Source of the DNA: Chloroflexota bacterium
GTDB lineage: Bacteria > Chloroflexota > Anaerolineae > Promineifilales > Promineifilaceae
Assembly (NCBI GenBank): GCA_020628815.1
Contig: JAHDEN010000047.1
Location: 1 to 36,926, forward strand
DNA: 36,926 nt
Direction: 5' to 3'
Position 1 is the first letter of the stretch, and the number at the start of each line of letters is the position of its first letter. The notes beneath the pieces were generated by a model, which worked only from the letters and a program-made list of their open reading frames with translations, ran no database searches and was not told the origin of the DNA. The translations under genes and the position numbers were made by a program. This document shows positions 7,501 through 17,300 of this stretch, in pieces.

Positions 7501-9066
7501 CCAGCTTTTATCGGAACCAATCGGACAACACTTATTAAAGTAAATGGTGATTCAACCAAAATTGATGTTGAAGCTGGACCCAGTATGCGATTTCCCCGTA
7601 GCTGGGCCGACTCAACCCTTTTACCCACCGGGCAAATATTGGTGACAGGGGGCAGCTATGCTCGAGAAATACAAATAAAAGCAGAAGCTCCAGCAAGTAA
7701 AATACCGTTTAAAGATAGTGATGGCATCGCTTATCATGCGGAGCTTTACACACCAGCAGGTGAAAATGTGAGCAAGGATGAAGAAAGCGGCTTGTACATA
7801 TCATCAATCTCTGGCAATGAAGGAACATGGCAAACGATGGCACCCTCAGCTGAGCCACGTCTCTACCACTCAACCGCGATCTTACTGCCAGATGGCAGGG
7901 TATTTACTGGGGGTGGGGGCTCACCAGGATATTATAATACTCTACAAGATTTTGTAGCTTCATCTGAAAAATATACTGGTGGATGTAGTCGAAAGAAAGA
8001 GCAAGCAGTTAATGCCGCTATTGAAGCCGCCAAAACTCTGGCGGAACAGAAAGGCGAGGATTGGCAAAAAAAATATATCGCTCCTTCTCTTAATTGTGTT
8101 AATGAAACAAACTATGAGATTTACTCGCCTTCATACATGAAGGCGAATAAACGGCCGACAATTACCTTGGCAAAAGATCATTTCAATTTAGAAGGCATCC
8201 CATTCATTTATAACGCAATTGAGTCGTTCGACCATGTGGGAGAAGGATTAGCACTCGGTGAAAGCAAAATAGCCGCAACTGTAGTATTCCCAAATAACAA
8301 GTCGAGTACTGAAAGGCGATTTGCCATGATCAAAACCGGATCAGTTACACACTCTTTTAACAATGAGCAAAGGTATGTCAGACTGTCACACATAGAACCA
8401 TCGAAGGAAACAGGTCCAGAATATCAATTAATTATTCCAGATCGCAAGACAGCCCCTCCAGGTTACTACATGGTTTTCGCTCTTGAGAAAGTTGGTGGTC
8501 AATGGATCCCTTCAGAAGCAGCAATGCTTCAGGTAAAAGCATCTGTCCAAATTCAGATCAAAGGAACAGACAAGTGCTTTGCGATCAATTCAACACCAGA
8601 TAATGATGAAGGTTATCCTTCGGACGGCAGTGTTGGTCAAGATATTCAAATTTGGGATTGCAATGGAAATGGACCCCAGCAGTTTAAATTTGGAGGAATA
8701 ACAAAACTTCCAGATGGCACTGCCCATACATCCTTAATAAATCCCTCTAAACAAAGCGTAGAAAGCCCAACCCACAAATGTATAGAGAAAGATGACAGAG
8801 ATGAAGATTATGACGTAAATGTGGCTCATCTTTGGCACTGCAATGGTGCTGAAGGGCAACAATGGACATTAAAGAAGGTTCATGTTAATGCAATGGGAGA
8901 AAATGTATATAAGCTGAAAAAGAAGGACGCGGGAACAATTTATTACAGTTGCGCCACTCCCCTATCTAGCGCGGAAGAGGCAAAAACACCAGAAAATTAT
9001 GACAATATTGGATTTCTGAATTGCAGCCTTGATAATGAACCATTCCAATTAATTGTATTTAAGTAA
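4588..9066 (+). CDS. Secreted copper-radical (galactose/glyoxal) oxidase with three carbohydrate-binding modules and ricin-type lectin
   Basis: A 1492-residue exported protein. A signal peptide (about residues 1-35, hydrophobic FFLGALLLIILWG) is followed by three near-identical carbohydrate-binding (CBM6/35-like) modules at about 62-200, 233-371 and 404-550. They are separated by Thr/Pro linkers, and a long PPTATNV repeat runs from 552 to 626. Next comes a seven-bladed kelch oxidase domain and its galactose-oxidase C-terminal (DUF1929-like) domain. The expected catalytic residues are present: Cys738 (NIFCS), Tyr811 (PRWYAT), Tyr1093-His1094 (RLYHS) and His1255 (VTHS), i.e. the Tyr-Cys radical and copper ligands. 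Residues ~1345-1490 resemble a ricin B-type lectin with Q-x-W motifs. The enzyme should oxidise primary alcohols or aldehydes, releasing H2O2, while bound to polysaccharide. The substrate is unknown. The ribosome binding site AGGAATAGG precedes the ATG. Confidence 0.88.
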   Translation: MFALILFCRKNSHFFLGALLLIILWGGPVTRTVQGKTSLNDREMGDVYRADAYGSKLEFNNGSLAQEAETADRTQTGLMEVVQESGATFVGVPAGKPQAYSWSPNSSRVEYEVFIPQAGEYRLDAWVLAQTNTSDSFYIGVDGNVASSNAWHLGQSSNIVKRSFSHSILNMSAGSHTLKFYHRESAALLDRFELVPVNVTGPIITPTSSAPNTPIPTSPHATPTPISGGSPNGALAQEAETADRVQTNLMAVVQENGATLVGVPANESSEYTWTQNSDRIEYQVFIPQDGEYRLDAWVLAKTNTSDSFYIGVDGNVASSNAWHLGQSSNIVKRSFSHSILNMSAGTHTLKFYHRESGALLDRFELVLVNGTGPIATATSSAPNTPIPTSPPATPTPINGGPSNGALAQEAETADRVQTELMAVVQENGATLVGVPADEDPAYTWSPNSNRVEYEVFIPQAGEYRLDAWVLAKTNSSDSFYIGVDGNVASSNAWHFGGPTPPDAPRLEIIKGSFTHNILNLSAGTHTLKFYHRESGAFLDRFELVPVNVTGPVPPTATNVPPTATNVPPTATNVLPTATNVPPAATNVPPTATNVPATATNVPATATNVPPTATNVPPTATYSPPSTGGDEQLAPTPICTANCGEWSVKKTFTGGGDLGKIVPIHAILMANGDVMTYGTHFGPSPDPRKFLSVIQGGYTVSIYEPKTDKIFSFETPLTPTPGPESSDPDNGFETSNIFCSIQTTNPINSDVIIAGGDDGEKDNFSVLDNPGRNNGTNATNFYSIYDKDDNFQLDRDGSTFRSGNSMTYPRWYATMTTLSNGEILIQGGSQNSGKVAGSGTPPNFSAVNEIYSPYNSQWIAKTGSATTNGNRQIFKNNGWYYPRAFVAPDGNVFGIAEKQLYVTSKSGNEVKTIENENFNTHGGFTSTSVVYDAKPDVMRIMHIGGLSFQAGNAYDSTGGFDLTELPDITLLEPAFIGTNRTTLIKVNGDSTKIDVEAGPSMRFPRSWADSTLLPTGQILVTGGSYAREIQIKAEAPASKIPFKDSDGIAYHAELYTPAGENVSKDEESGLYISSISGNEGTWQTMAPSAEPRLYHSTAILLPDGRVFTGGGGSPGYYNTLQDFVASSEKYTGGCSRKKEQAVNAAIEAAKTLAEQKGEDWQKKYIAPSLNCVNETNYEIYSPSYMKANKRPTITLAKDHFNLEGIPFIYNAIESFDHVGEGLALGESKIAATVVFPNNKSSTERRFAMIKTGSVTHSFNNEQRYVRLSHIEPSKETGPEYQLIIPDRKTAPPGYYMVFALEKVGGQWIPSEAAMLQVKASVQIQIKGTDKCFAINSTPDNDEGYPSDGSVGQDIQIWDCNGNGPQQFKFGGITKLPDGTAHTSLINPSKQSVESPTHKCIEKDDRDEDYDVNVAHLWHCNGAEGQQWTLKKVHVNAMGENVYKLKKKDAGTIYYSCATPLSSAEEAKTPENYDNIGFLNCSLDNEPFQLIVFK
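4771..6237 (+). repeat. Three tandem CBM-encoding repeats
   Basis: Three copies of ~420-440 bases (4771-5190, 5284-5705, 5797-6237) are highly similar at DNA level, for example around the GGAGAATATCGTTTAGATGC and GATGGGAATGTGGCATCAAG words. The third copy has an insertion of about 10 residues (GGPTPPDAP). The similarity indicates recent internal duplication or ongoing gene conversion. Confidence 0.85.
6241..6450 (+). repeat. 21-base tandem repeat encoding PPTATNV linker
   Basis: About ten copies of a 21-base unit (core CCGACTGCGACCAACGT) encode (P/A)PTATNV heptads. The array forms a flexible, probably glycosylatable linker between the binding modules and the oxidase domain. Repeat number is likely variable between strains. 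Confidence 0.85.
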
Positions 9067-9109
9067 CAAGATGCTTGCCCATTTCCGGGAAGGGTATTGA
9101 AAAGAAGCC

Positions 9110-9152
9110 AAAAAGCTCGCCGAGAAAAATATATTCTTGGCGAGCTTTTTAT
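9110..9152 (+). terminator. Rho-independent terminator of the oxidase gene
   Basis: The stem AAAAGCTCGCC(G)AGAA pairs with TTCTTGGCGAGCTTTT, followed by a T-rich run. It lies 45 bases after the stop of the oxidase gene. Confidence 0.85.
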
Positions 9153-9182
9153 TTTCTAACATTTCTTTTTGCCGAAAATGTG

Positions 9183-9245
9183 CATTGTGCAACGCACAAT
9201 GGCCCAACAAGTTGGGCTTAGCGGAACATAGTTCCGTGTGTAAGC
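9183..9245. repeat. Cluster of three consecutive perfect hairpins
   Basis: CATTGTGC-AAC-GCACAATG (9183-9201), GCCCAAC-AA-GTTGGGC (9202-9217) and CGGAAC-ATA-GTTCCG (9222-9236) follow one another almost without spacing. The last is nested in GCTTA...TAAGC (9216-9245). It could be a mobile-element end, a folded RNA or a recombination site. No family was recognised. Confidence 0.6.
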
Positions 9246-9265
9246 GAAGCGACAATTGGCAATGT

Positions 9266-9388
9266 TTAACGGGAAGACATCAGCCCTTCAAATCGCTGAT
9301 CCTGCCGAATAAAATCAAAATCAGGGTCCCGATGAATCCACTCCGGCCGGATTTGCCCCAAGTTCAAGATTCTACACAAATGTTTGAT
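9266..9388 (-). pseudogene. Decayed copy of the C-terminus of the giant TPR gene
   Basis: On the minus strand this encodes IKHLCRILNLGQIRPEWIHR, then DPDFDFIRQDQRFEGLMSSR and a stop. It corresponds closely to the last ~40 residues of the 2557-residue protein (…IRPEWIHRDPDFDFIRSDQG…). The stop codon position is conserved. The upstream part of the gene is missing and is replaced by a sulfatase-like fragment. Confidence 0.85.
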
Positions 9389-9505
9389 TTCGCGTTCCTC
9401 AGCGGTCACACCTCTCAAATTTAAAATAGTTGGAAATTATTGATATGGTGGGCTTTAAAACTCGCATCTAAATTTTTGGGGATAGTCACCGATTAGTCCC
9501 AAAGA
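9389..9505 (-). pseudogene. Decayed internal fragment of a sulfatase paralog
   Basis: Minus-strand translation gives PKNLDASFKAHHINNF and, after a frameshift, LRGVTAEERE. These match PENIDTGFEAHHINIF and LMGVPAEVRR of the intact sulfatase (9601-11271). The order sulfatase then TPR tail is the reverse of the intact gene order on this strand, which implies an old tandem duplication followed by deletion. Confidence 0.8.
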
Positions 9506-9600
9506 TAGCGGCAGCCCTTATTTTGTGTAGCCGAAATGTATCTCACCTAATTTTGAGAGACGGATGACATTGGTTTTAAAATCGATGAGACCACTACCTT
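9506..9600. other. Spacer between the fragments and the intact sulfatase gene
   Basis: I could not match these ~95 bases to any other part of the window. No hairpin or open frame stands out. Confidence 0.4.
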
Positions 9601-11271
9601 CTAATCCTGATACAAAAGCGGCTCCCCAGTAAAAAAGTCAGAGTCCCCAGGCATGTAAAACCGAGCCACCGTATCATCGGCCGTCGCTTCCAAGAGCGAA
9701 ATCGGATAATCGACACGACGCACCTCGGCAGGCACTCCCATCAAATCTAAAATAGTTGGAAAGATATTGATGTGGTGGGCTTCAAAGCCTGTATCTATGT
9801 TTTCTGGAACATCGCCGATCAAAGCTAACGGAACCTGCACCTCATATATTGATCGGCCGCAGTGCGGCTCGGGGCTTTCAATTTCACCCAAGTTTTGCCC
9901 ATGGTCAGATGTATAAATAATCGTGGTGTTTTCAAGCTCTAAAGCTAGGTCGCCTAGCAATGTTTCAAAAAACAGATCGCTGTTCCACAAGATTCCGTTG
10001 TCGTAATGGTTGATCATTGCCACATGTTTAGGGGCGATCTCGGCCGGAGGTTGATCAGTCCAGACTTCGGCCGATTCCGGATATGTTTTTTCGTAGGGGA
10101 AATGCACACCCGTTTTGTTTAGCACAATAAAATGCCCCGTACCCGCTTGCAAACGCTCTTTAACCATCTGAGCCAAAATCCCATCCGCCTCTTCCAAACC
10201 AGGGTAAAGCAAATCGACGCTGTTTACATATTCATCCATGATTATTAGGTCTTCACCGCTTAGGCTGTTCCATAACCTTGGGGATGAGGCGTCTAAATAG
10301 TGGGTCGAATACCCCATCGCCTCTGCATAGTGGAAAAGGGTTGGGTTCTTGTAAATACGACGCTCTTTGTCGGGCAAGTGTTGGATCCCCGAGATCAGAG
10401 TCGCATTTGCTGCAACACTACATGTGGCGGCCGAAATCGCTTCGGGCCAAAAGACCAGCTGCCCCTGCTGGGCCAATTTGTCTAGCGTAGGCGTCGTTTC
10501 ACGCTCGTACCCATAAAGGCTCAGATGATCAGCACGAATCGATTCATCGATGATATAGACAATGTTGTTGGTTGGCTTTTCAGGGTGTACATAATCAATT
10601 GTTTCACGCTCGGCGGCCGAGTTATCTTGTTGGGTCAAAGCGACCTGAACCAGTGACCGATAAAAAGCTGGGACGGGGAACGTGGCAAAGTTAGGCTCCT
10701 GTAGCCGATACGAGAAAAAGCCTGAAAAAACAATTAAGGCACAAATCGTGATCAAGCCACCCTGCTTTTTAGGGGATGGTGCCCGTACAAACAGCAAAAA
10801 CAACCCATAGATCGTAATGGTGATCAAGGCCAACGGAGAGAAGAAAAGCTTGATACTGTCTAACATCAGCCCGGTTGGAACACTTAAGCTGGTATAAAAA
10901 TCCTGAACCGAAAAGAATCGATCAAGTGCATTCCAGTAGCCAAACTGTACCAATGAGCCCAGCGAAAAGAGAATAAAATAGAGGATTTTATAGGCTTTGC
11001 TTGATGAAAATGTGAGCCAAACGATAAAGGCTGAGATTAGGACTGAAAAGAGAGAGAGCTGACCCGCCAACGGCGTGATATTGGGGCCGATTCCGTTTTT
11101 GGTAACCCCTACCCCTTCAAAAAACGCATCGATCCAGAATTGAAAATGGTAGGTAAAAAACAGCACCTCTTCTAGACTAATCTGGATCAGGCAATAAACC
11201 AGCGTATAGAAGATGATTTTTTCAGTATAGGTATCTCTTAAAAAAGATTCTAGTCGCTCAAATACATTCAT
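9601..11271 (-). CDS. Membrane sulfatase-fold enzyme, phosphoethanolamine transferase-like
   Basis: A 556-residue protein with about five N-terminal membrane helices (residues ~18-45, 70-90, 96-115, 140-162, 172-190), followed by an extracytoplasmic alkaline-phosphatase/sulfatase-fold domain. Metal and nucleophile motifs are visible: IDESIRADH at 241-249, the candidate nucleophile Thr283 in AATCS, TGVHFPY with His390, SDHGQ with Asp456-His457, and His470. This layout is that of EptA/CptA-type enzymes, which move phosphoethanolamine or a related headgroup from a phospholipid to a cell-surface glycan or lipid. The acceptor is unknown. A close paralog left fragments at 1077-1160 and 9389-9505. 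The gene lies downstream of the giant TPR gene on the same strand, 95 bases apart. A phosphoglycerol transferase or true sulfatase is possible but less likely, because Thr rather than Cys/Ser-type formylglycine is present. Confidence 0.82.
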   Translation of the reverse strand: MNVFERLESFLRDTYTEKIIFYTLVYCLIQISLEEVLFFTYHFQFWIDAFFEGVGVTKNGIGPNITPLAGQLSLFSVLISAFIVWLTFSSSKAYKILYFILFSLGSLVQFGYWNALDRFFSVQDFYTSLSVPTGLMLDSIKLFFSPLALITITIYGLFLLFVRAPSPKKQGGLITICALIVFSGFFSYRLQEPNFATFPVPAFYRSLVQVALTQQDNSAAERETIDYVHPEKPTNNIVYIIDESIRADHLSLYGYERETTPTLDKLAQQGQLVFWPEAISAATCSVAANATLISGIQHLPDKERRIYKNPTLFHYAEAMGYSTHYLDASSPRLWNSLSGEDLIIMDEYVNSVDLLYPGLEEADGILAQMVKERLQAGTGHFIVLNKTGVHFPYEKTYPESAEVWTDQPPAEIAPKHVAMINHYDNGILWNSDLFFETLLGDLALELENTTIIYTSDHGQNLGEIESPEPHCGRSIYEVQVPLALIGDVPENIDTGFEAHHINIFPTILDLMGVPAEVRRVDYPISLLEATADDTVARFYMPGDSDFFTGEPLLYQD

Positions 11272-11366
11272 GGTTGCATAAGGTCCAAAAAGCCTTCTGA
11301 AATTTATCTAGCAAAAGCTGAATGCATTTTAGCAAACTCCCAACCTATCTATTGTGAAACTTGAGG

Positions 11367-14300
11367 TTATCTAGCAGACAATAGTCCTTCAAACCCTTGA
11401 TCTGATCGAATAAAATCAAAATCAGGATCACGATGAATCCACTCCGGCCGAATTTCTCTCAGGTGCAACCCTCGCCTCAACAACTTAACCGCCGCGGGTG
11501 CATTCCCCGCAATCGATTCTAAACAGGCCCGATTGTAATAGCTCGTCGCTGGGATCAAATCAGTGGCGATCCGATACGCCTCAGCATATTTATCATCCCA
11601 TCCCTGTTTACGATACAAGCCTGCCAGCCGCGCATGTGAAATCCCATCGGCCGGATCTAGCTCAATCGCACGATGATACAGAGCCATCGCTTTATCCATA
11701 TCACGTTGTTCATGGAACACATCGGCCATACCGCCGTAGCCGGTCGCCAAGTTGGAATCAAGCTTAATCGCCCGACGATACGCTTCCATCGCCTTATCAA
11801 ACTCACCCTGCTCCCGATACACATCTCCCAAAGCCGAATGTGCCTCTGCATGATTGGCGTCTAACAAAATCGCATTTAAAAAGGCCTGTTGCGCCCGTTC
11901 ATATCGATTGGTGTACAAAAAGGTCCGGCCCAAGTTCAGATAAAGTTCAGCCGTTTTCCAGTTGAAGAGCAACGCCCGCTCATACGCCGCAATCGCATCG
12001 TTAAAGCGTTCTTCGCGCACCAACAGGTGGCCCCGTCCCATCTCGGCTTCCCCATATTTACCATCTAAATTACGTGCCTTATCAAAATCACGGATCGCCG
12101 CATTCCCATCGAGTAGCTCTAAATTGGCCAAACCACGGCCGGTATAAATAGATGCCATTTGGGTATCATCTGTGGGGACCTCCCGGCTTAAGGCCAATGC
12201 CTTTTCAAACAACTGGATCGCGCGTTCCGGCCGGTTTAGACGAGTATAAGAGCGCCCCAACCCATTGTAAAGCTGAGGGTCACTGGGAGAAATTTTAATA
12301 CCCCGTGCAAATGTCTCAGCCGCCTCTTTTAATTTAGCTTGCTCTAAATAAGCCCAACCTAGGCCGCTCAACGCATCGACTTCGCTGTCGTTATCGACAA
12401 TCGCTTGCTCAAACGCCATCACAGCAGACCCAAACATCGATCGTTCGCTGTACAGCTGCCCCAACAAACGATGCACATCAGGATGCACTCTCGGCCGCTT
12501 GGCCAGTTTTTCTAGAATCTCAATCGCCGGAGAATTATCTTCTTGAGTCGCGTACATCCGCCCTAAACGGAGCAATATCCCCTCATCTTGGGGCGCCAGC
12601 ATCAACGCCTGCTCATACAGCTCAATCGCACGATCTGCTTGGCCGCGCGATTGGGCCACATCGCCCAACCCGGTAAAAGCGGCCGGTTCATCTGGGTCCA
12701 CTTCAAGTGCTGTATGGAAAACGGCCAACGCCTCTTCTGGTCGGTTCAGCTTTTCTAAGGCAAAGCCCAATCCAGAAAATGCCCGGGCAAAGTTGGGTGA
12801 AATCTGAATCGCTTTCCGGAACAGATCCACCGCATTACTCGCTTCGTTCTCAAGCAAAGCCACATCCCCCAACCCGATATAAACCAGCACACGCTGTTCG
12901 GGCGTGCGTAGGGCCATCCGTTCATTCGGCCGTAAATGGGCCCGTTCATTTAGTTCAGTAAGGATCGATTCAGCCTGTTGGAAGGTGTTTTGAGCCTCGG
13001 CCGTATCCCCTTCATCTAACCAAGCTCGCCCCAAACCGGTCCAAGCTGGTAGCCATGTCGGGCCCCGCTCTAACGCCTTACGAAACAGCGAAATCGCCTG
13101 CTTTGGTTCGCCACCTCTGCGCACAATCTCACCCAAACCGGTCAATGCTTGTGGATGATTGGGGGTCAGCTCCAAGGCCCGCTGGAACGAAACCGCCGCC
13201 ATCTCTTGATTCCCGTTTTTAGCATAAATCTCGCCCAGGCCGATATGAGCCGGTGCAAATTTATCAACCAAAGACAACGCTTCTCCATACACTTTGGAGG
13301 CGGCCGATAGATCCCCCTCATTTTGTTGGATGCGGGCCAGCCCGGACAAAGCAGCAGCCCGATCATCGTTGTTGATTCCAGCCAAAGATAAGGCGGACCG
13401 AAACGCTTGTCGTGCTGGTTCCGCGTGACCCAAACAGTCAAACACATCTCCCAGCCCGATCCAGCCTCCCGCTTTGGAGCGATCTAGTTTCAAACCACGC
13501 CTAAACGCGGCCGATGCTTCTTCTAATCGGCCCAACTGCTGCAAAACCCGCCCTTTATCAATTTGATGCACCGCAATTTGTGGTTCAAGACGAGACAGTT
13601 TATGCAATACTTTTAGCCCGTTTTCCCACTGCTCATCAGCCACATAGGTTCGGGCCAGCTCAGACTGGGCCACAAGATGATTAGGTTCAACCTGAAGCGC
13701 ATGTTTCAAATAATCCAAAGCTTGGTTCAGATCACCCTGCTGGCGGCTAATGCGCCCTAATCCTGACCAGCTAGCCACATCTTGTGGGTTGCTTTTAACG
13801 GCCGTCTCGTATGCGATCTCAGCCTCGCCCATTTGGTTTTGTTGCACCAGCATATCACCCAACCGGCGTTGGGCCTCGCCCCACTCAGGCGAGATGCGAA
13901 CCGCCTCACGGAACATTTCAAGCGCCTGTAGCCGTTTCCCTTGTCGGATTAGTACTTCCCCAATCCCTTTAAGAGCGCGTGGATTTTCAGGCTGCAACCG
14001 CAGCGCCGCTTTCCACCCATCCATACTTTTGTCTAAATCATTTTGGGCCAGCGCAACCTCAGCCAAACCGATATACGCTTCTACCTCATTGGGGGCATCG
14101 TCGAGCAACATTTGATAGGTCACACGCGCCTCTTCAAACTGCGAACTCTTCAAGAATTCTTGCCCGAGCGAAAGGGAAATTTGTGGATTGGAGGCTTCTT
14201 CGCCATCCAGCTTTTTCGCCTTCTCTAAATATTTCAAAGACTCTTCGTGCTTCGATTCAGCCTGATAGCTCAACCCCATCCCCAAATGTGCCCGCACGTT

Positions 14301-17300
14301 TTTCGGTTCCAGCTGCATCGCTTTTTCGTAATACCGACGGGCATTATTTAAGTTCCCGTTGCCTCGGCAAGCATCCCCAATTTCAACCAAGATTCCGGCA
14401 TTGCGCATACCAGACCCCATCGCCTGCTCGAACGCATTTTTAGCCTCTTCCCATTTTTCTTGTTTGAGCCAAACCTGCCCCATACCGCGCCAAGCCTGTG
14501 GATTGTAGCTTTTTGTCGCCTGGCTCCGGCTTATCCCTTCGCGGTACAGTCGCAACGCTTTGGGCAAATCGCCCATGTCTTGCACCAGATCACCATGGGC
14601 GACCGGCAGCATCGGGTCATTTGCCCCGATCCGTTCAGCCATAGCAAACACCGCTTCAGCTTTTACGAACAGATTTTGCCCATGATACAGTCGGCCGAGG
14701 TTCATGTATGGGTATGACTCATCAACGTCTTCTTGCTCGAGCCCCTTCTCCAAAAATTCTATCGCTCGAGCCTCACGGTTTAGGGCGATTTTGACGAGCC
14801 CCATCCCACCGTAAGAGGCGGATCGGCCGTCGTCCATGCCCAAAGCTTGTTCAAAATACCGCTCAGCATCTGTATAGCGCCCTTGACGATGGGCGATCTC
14901 GCCCAGCAGATCACAGGCGGCCGGTATTTTTTGCCCCAGCTGCAACGCCATTCGGCCCGATTTTTCAGCCATGCTCAAATCACGCTGCGCCAGATAAACT
15001 TTGGCCAAACCTAAATGGGCCAGGGCATATTTTTTATTGTGGGTAATCGCATTCCGGTACGCTTGTAATGCCCCGGCGTAACTCCCTTCTTCCCGCTCAA
15101 TATCACCCAAACTCGTATGGGCCTCGGCTGAATTAGGGTCTTGGTAAAGCACCTCTTCAAACATCATGCGGGCTTCGTGGTAATTTTTTAGGATGAGGTG
15201 AATGCGTCCCAAACCGAGCGTCGCGTTTAACGCACTGCGATCCATCCGCAAGGCGGTTTCATACACTTCGCGGGCTTCGTCCAAACGGCCGAGGGCGGTG
15301 TACACATTCCCCAAACCAACATAGAGCGAGGCTGGGTTTTGGCGCAGTCGGCCGGTTTGAGCAGGGGCCAATGCTTTTTGATACGCCTCCAGCGCTTCCC
15401 CATACCGGCCGAGCGATGTCAACACATCCCCCAAATTGACCGGTGACACCACGATGGTGCTGTCAATGCCGATCGCTTTGCGATAGGCGGCCAACGCACC
15501 ATCCATCTGCCCCAAGCTGTGCAATGTGTCCCCTTTGGCACGATACGCAGGGGCGTAAAGCGTGTCGATCTCTATCGCCCGTTCAAAGGCGCGCAGTGCT
15601 AAACCGGGCCGCTGACGTTGCTGATAAACCTCGCCACGGCCGGTATAAATGGCTGGATGCGACGGGTGGATTTCAATCGCCTGCTGCCAAACATCGGCCG
15701 CTTCAGCAAAATCTTTATTAGCCACCGCAACTTTGCCCAAGCCGATCAGTGCTTCAAGGTTATTGGGATTACTCCGCCAAATACGGGAGAAAATCGCTTT
15801 GGCATCTTCATATTGTTGCTGAGCCATTTTGACTTCCCCCAAACCACACTGAGCCTCTATCGAGTCAGCATCACTGGCCAACGCCTGTTTAAAGTTTTGC
15901 TCAGCCGTTTCGGTACGGTTGTTCCGCAGCTCCACCCAGCCTAGCCCGATAAACGGCCCGGGATGGGTTGGATCAAGTTCAATGGCTCGTTCAAACGATT
16001 TGCTCGCCTGCTCCAGCTCCCCCAAATTCATGCTTGTTTGCCCCAAGCCGCTCCAGCCGGGTGCATAGTCGGGGAAGGTTTCAACCAGATTATTGAACGC
16101 TTCAATCGCATCTAAATAATTGCGCACATCGTAGCTGGCCATCGCCTGTCGATACAGGGTATCCGCTTCCGGTTCGATCACCTGCAAACGTGAATAAATT
16201 TCGGCCGACTGGTGATGACGGCCTGCCTTTTTGTACGCTTCGGCCAAATGATGCCAGCCGTCCGTAAAGTCACTCTGTCGATTTACCGCAGCTTTAAACA
16301 AGGCGATCGCCTCATCCGTCCGCCCCAGCTCATCATACACTTGCCCCAACAGATCAACCGGCTCAGCATCAGCTGGGGATTTTTCGGCCGCAATTTGCCA
16401 ATTTTTGACCGCTTCGGTTAGATCACCTCGATCACGGGCCAAATGGCCGCGCAGCAAGAACAAATCTGAGTTTTCTTCCCCTTTGTCCAAAGCGGTCGAA
16501 ATCGCAGCGTTGGCTTTGTCTAAATCCCCTTGATCGTACAAGATTTTTGCGCGCCCAAGGTCAGCTACACCGCTCGACGGCCGGATCGTTCCCGCATTTT
16601 GGAAAGCGGTCTGAGCCTCTTCCAAACGTCCCTGACGAGAATACAAATCCCCCAATTTTTGCCACGCCTCAAGCGCTTTTTCATCGATTTTGAGCGCACG
16701 CTTGTAATATTTTTCAGCCTCTGGCAGATTGTCCATCGCCAAATAGACATCCCCCAGCCCGATTCGGGGTGCGGCAAAGCCGGTCTTCATTTTAGACGCT
16801 TGCTCATACGCTTCTATCGCTTCGGCATGCTTGCCTAATCCCAGCAGCGTGTCACCCACATGCAGCTGGGTCATTTCATGTTTCGGGTTTAATTTAATCG
16901 CTTCTTGGAACGCGATTAAGGCCTCGGCCGGTTTGTTCCCTGTCTGTCGTACCAGCCCCAACTCAAACCATGTCCAATGCTCCTCAGGCAGCAAACTATT
17001 CGCCTTTTGCAGCATGTTTTCCGATTCAGGGTTATAGCGCAGATCCCGGCCGTCACCGCTGGTTGCAATCACCTGGGCCATGCGGGCCAAAGCCTCGGCC
17101 AGCTGGGTCCGCAAGAGCAACCCGCCTTTGGGCAACCCCTCTTCTACTTTTACAAAGTCCCGCCGCGCCATGTCATATTTTTTCTGCTTAAATGCCAAAT
17201 TGCCGTTTAACAGATGGGAAATAGCCTTCCGCTCCCCGCGCCCATCCGGTTCAAAGTCGCCATTCAGCCAGCCCCGTTCTTCCATCCGCTGCAGCGTTTG

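Noticed and set aside
1384-9066. Antiphage defence island
   Set aside because: An NB-ARC protein alone is not enough. No nuclease, TIR, protease or other effector domain is visible, and the third gene is a secreted oxidase.
9202-9262. Integron attC site
   Set aside because: GCCCAAC and GTTGGGC fit the core-site consensus, but they are only two bases apart instead of about 50 or more. No integrase or cassette array is present.
9137-9424. 95-codon plus-strand open frame
   Set aside because: It runs through the hairpin cluster and antisense to the decayed TPR tail, and resembles no protein.
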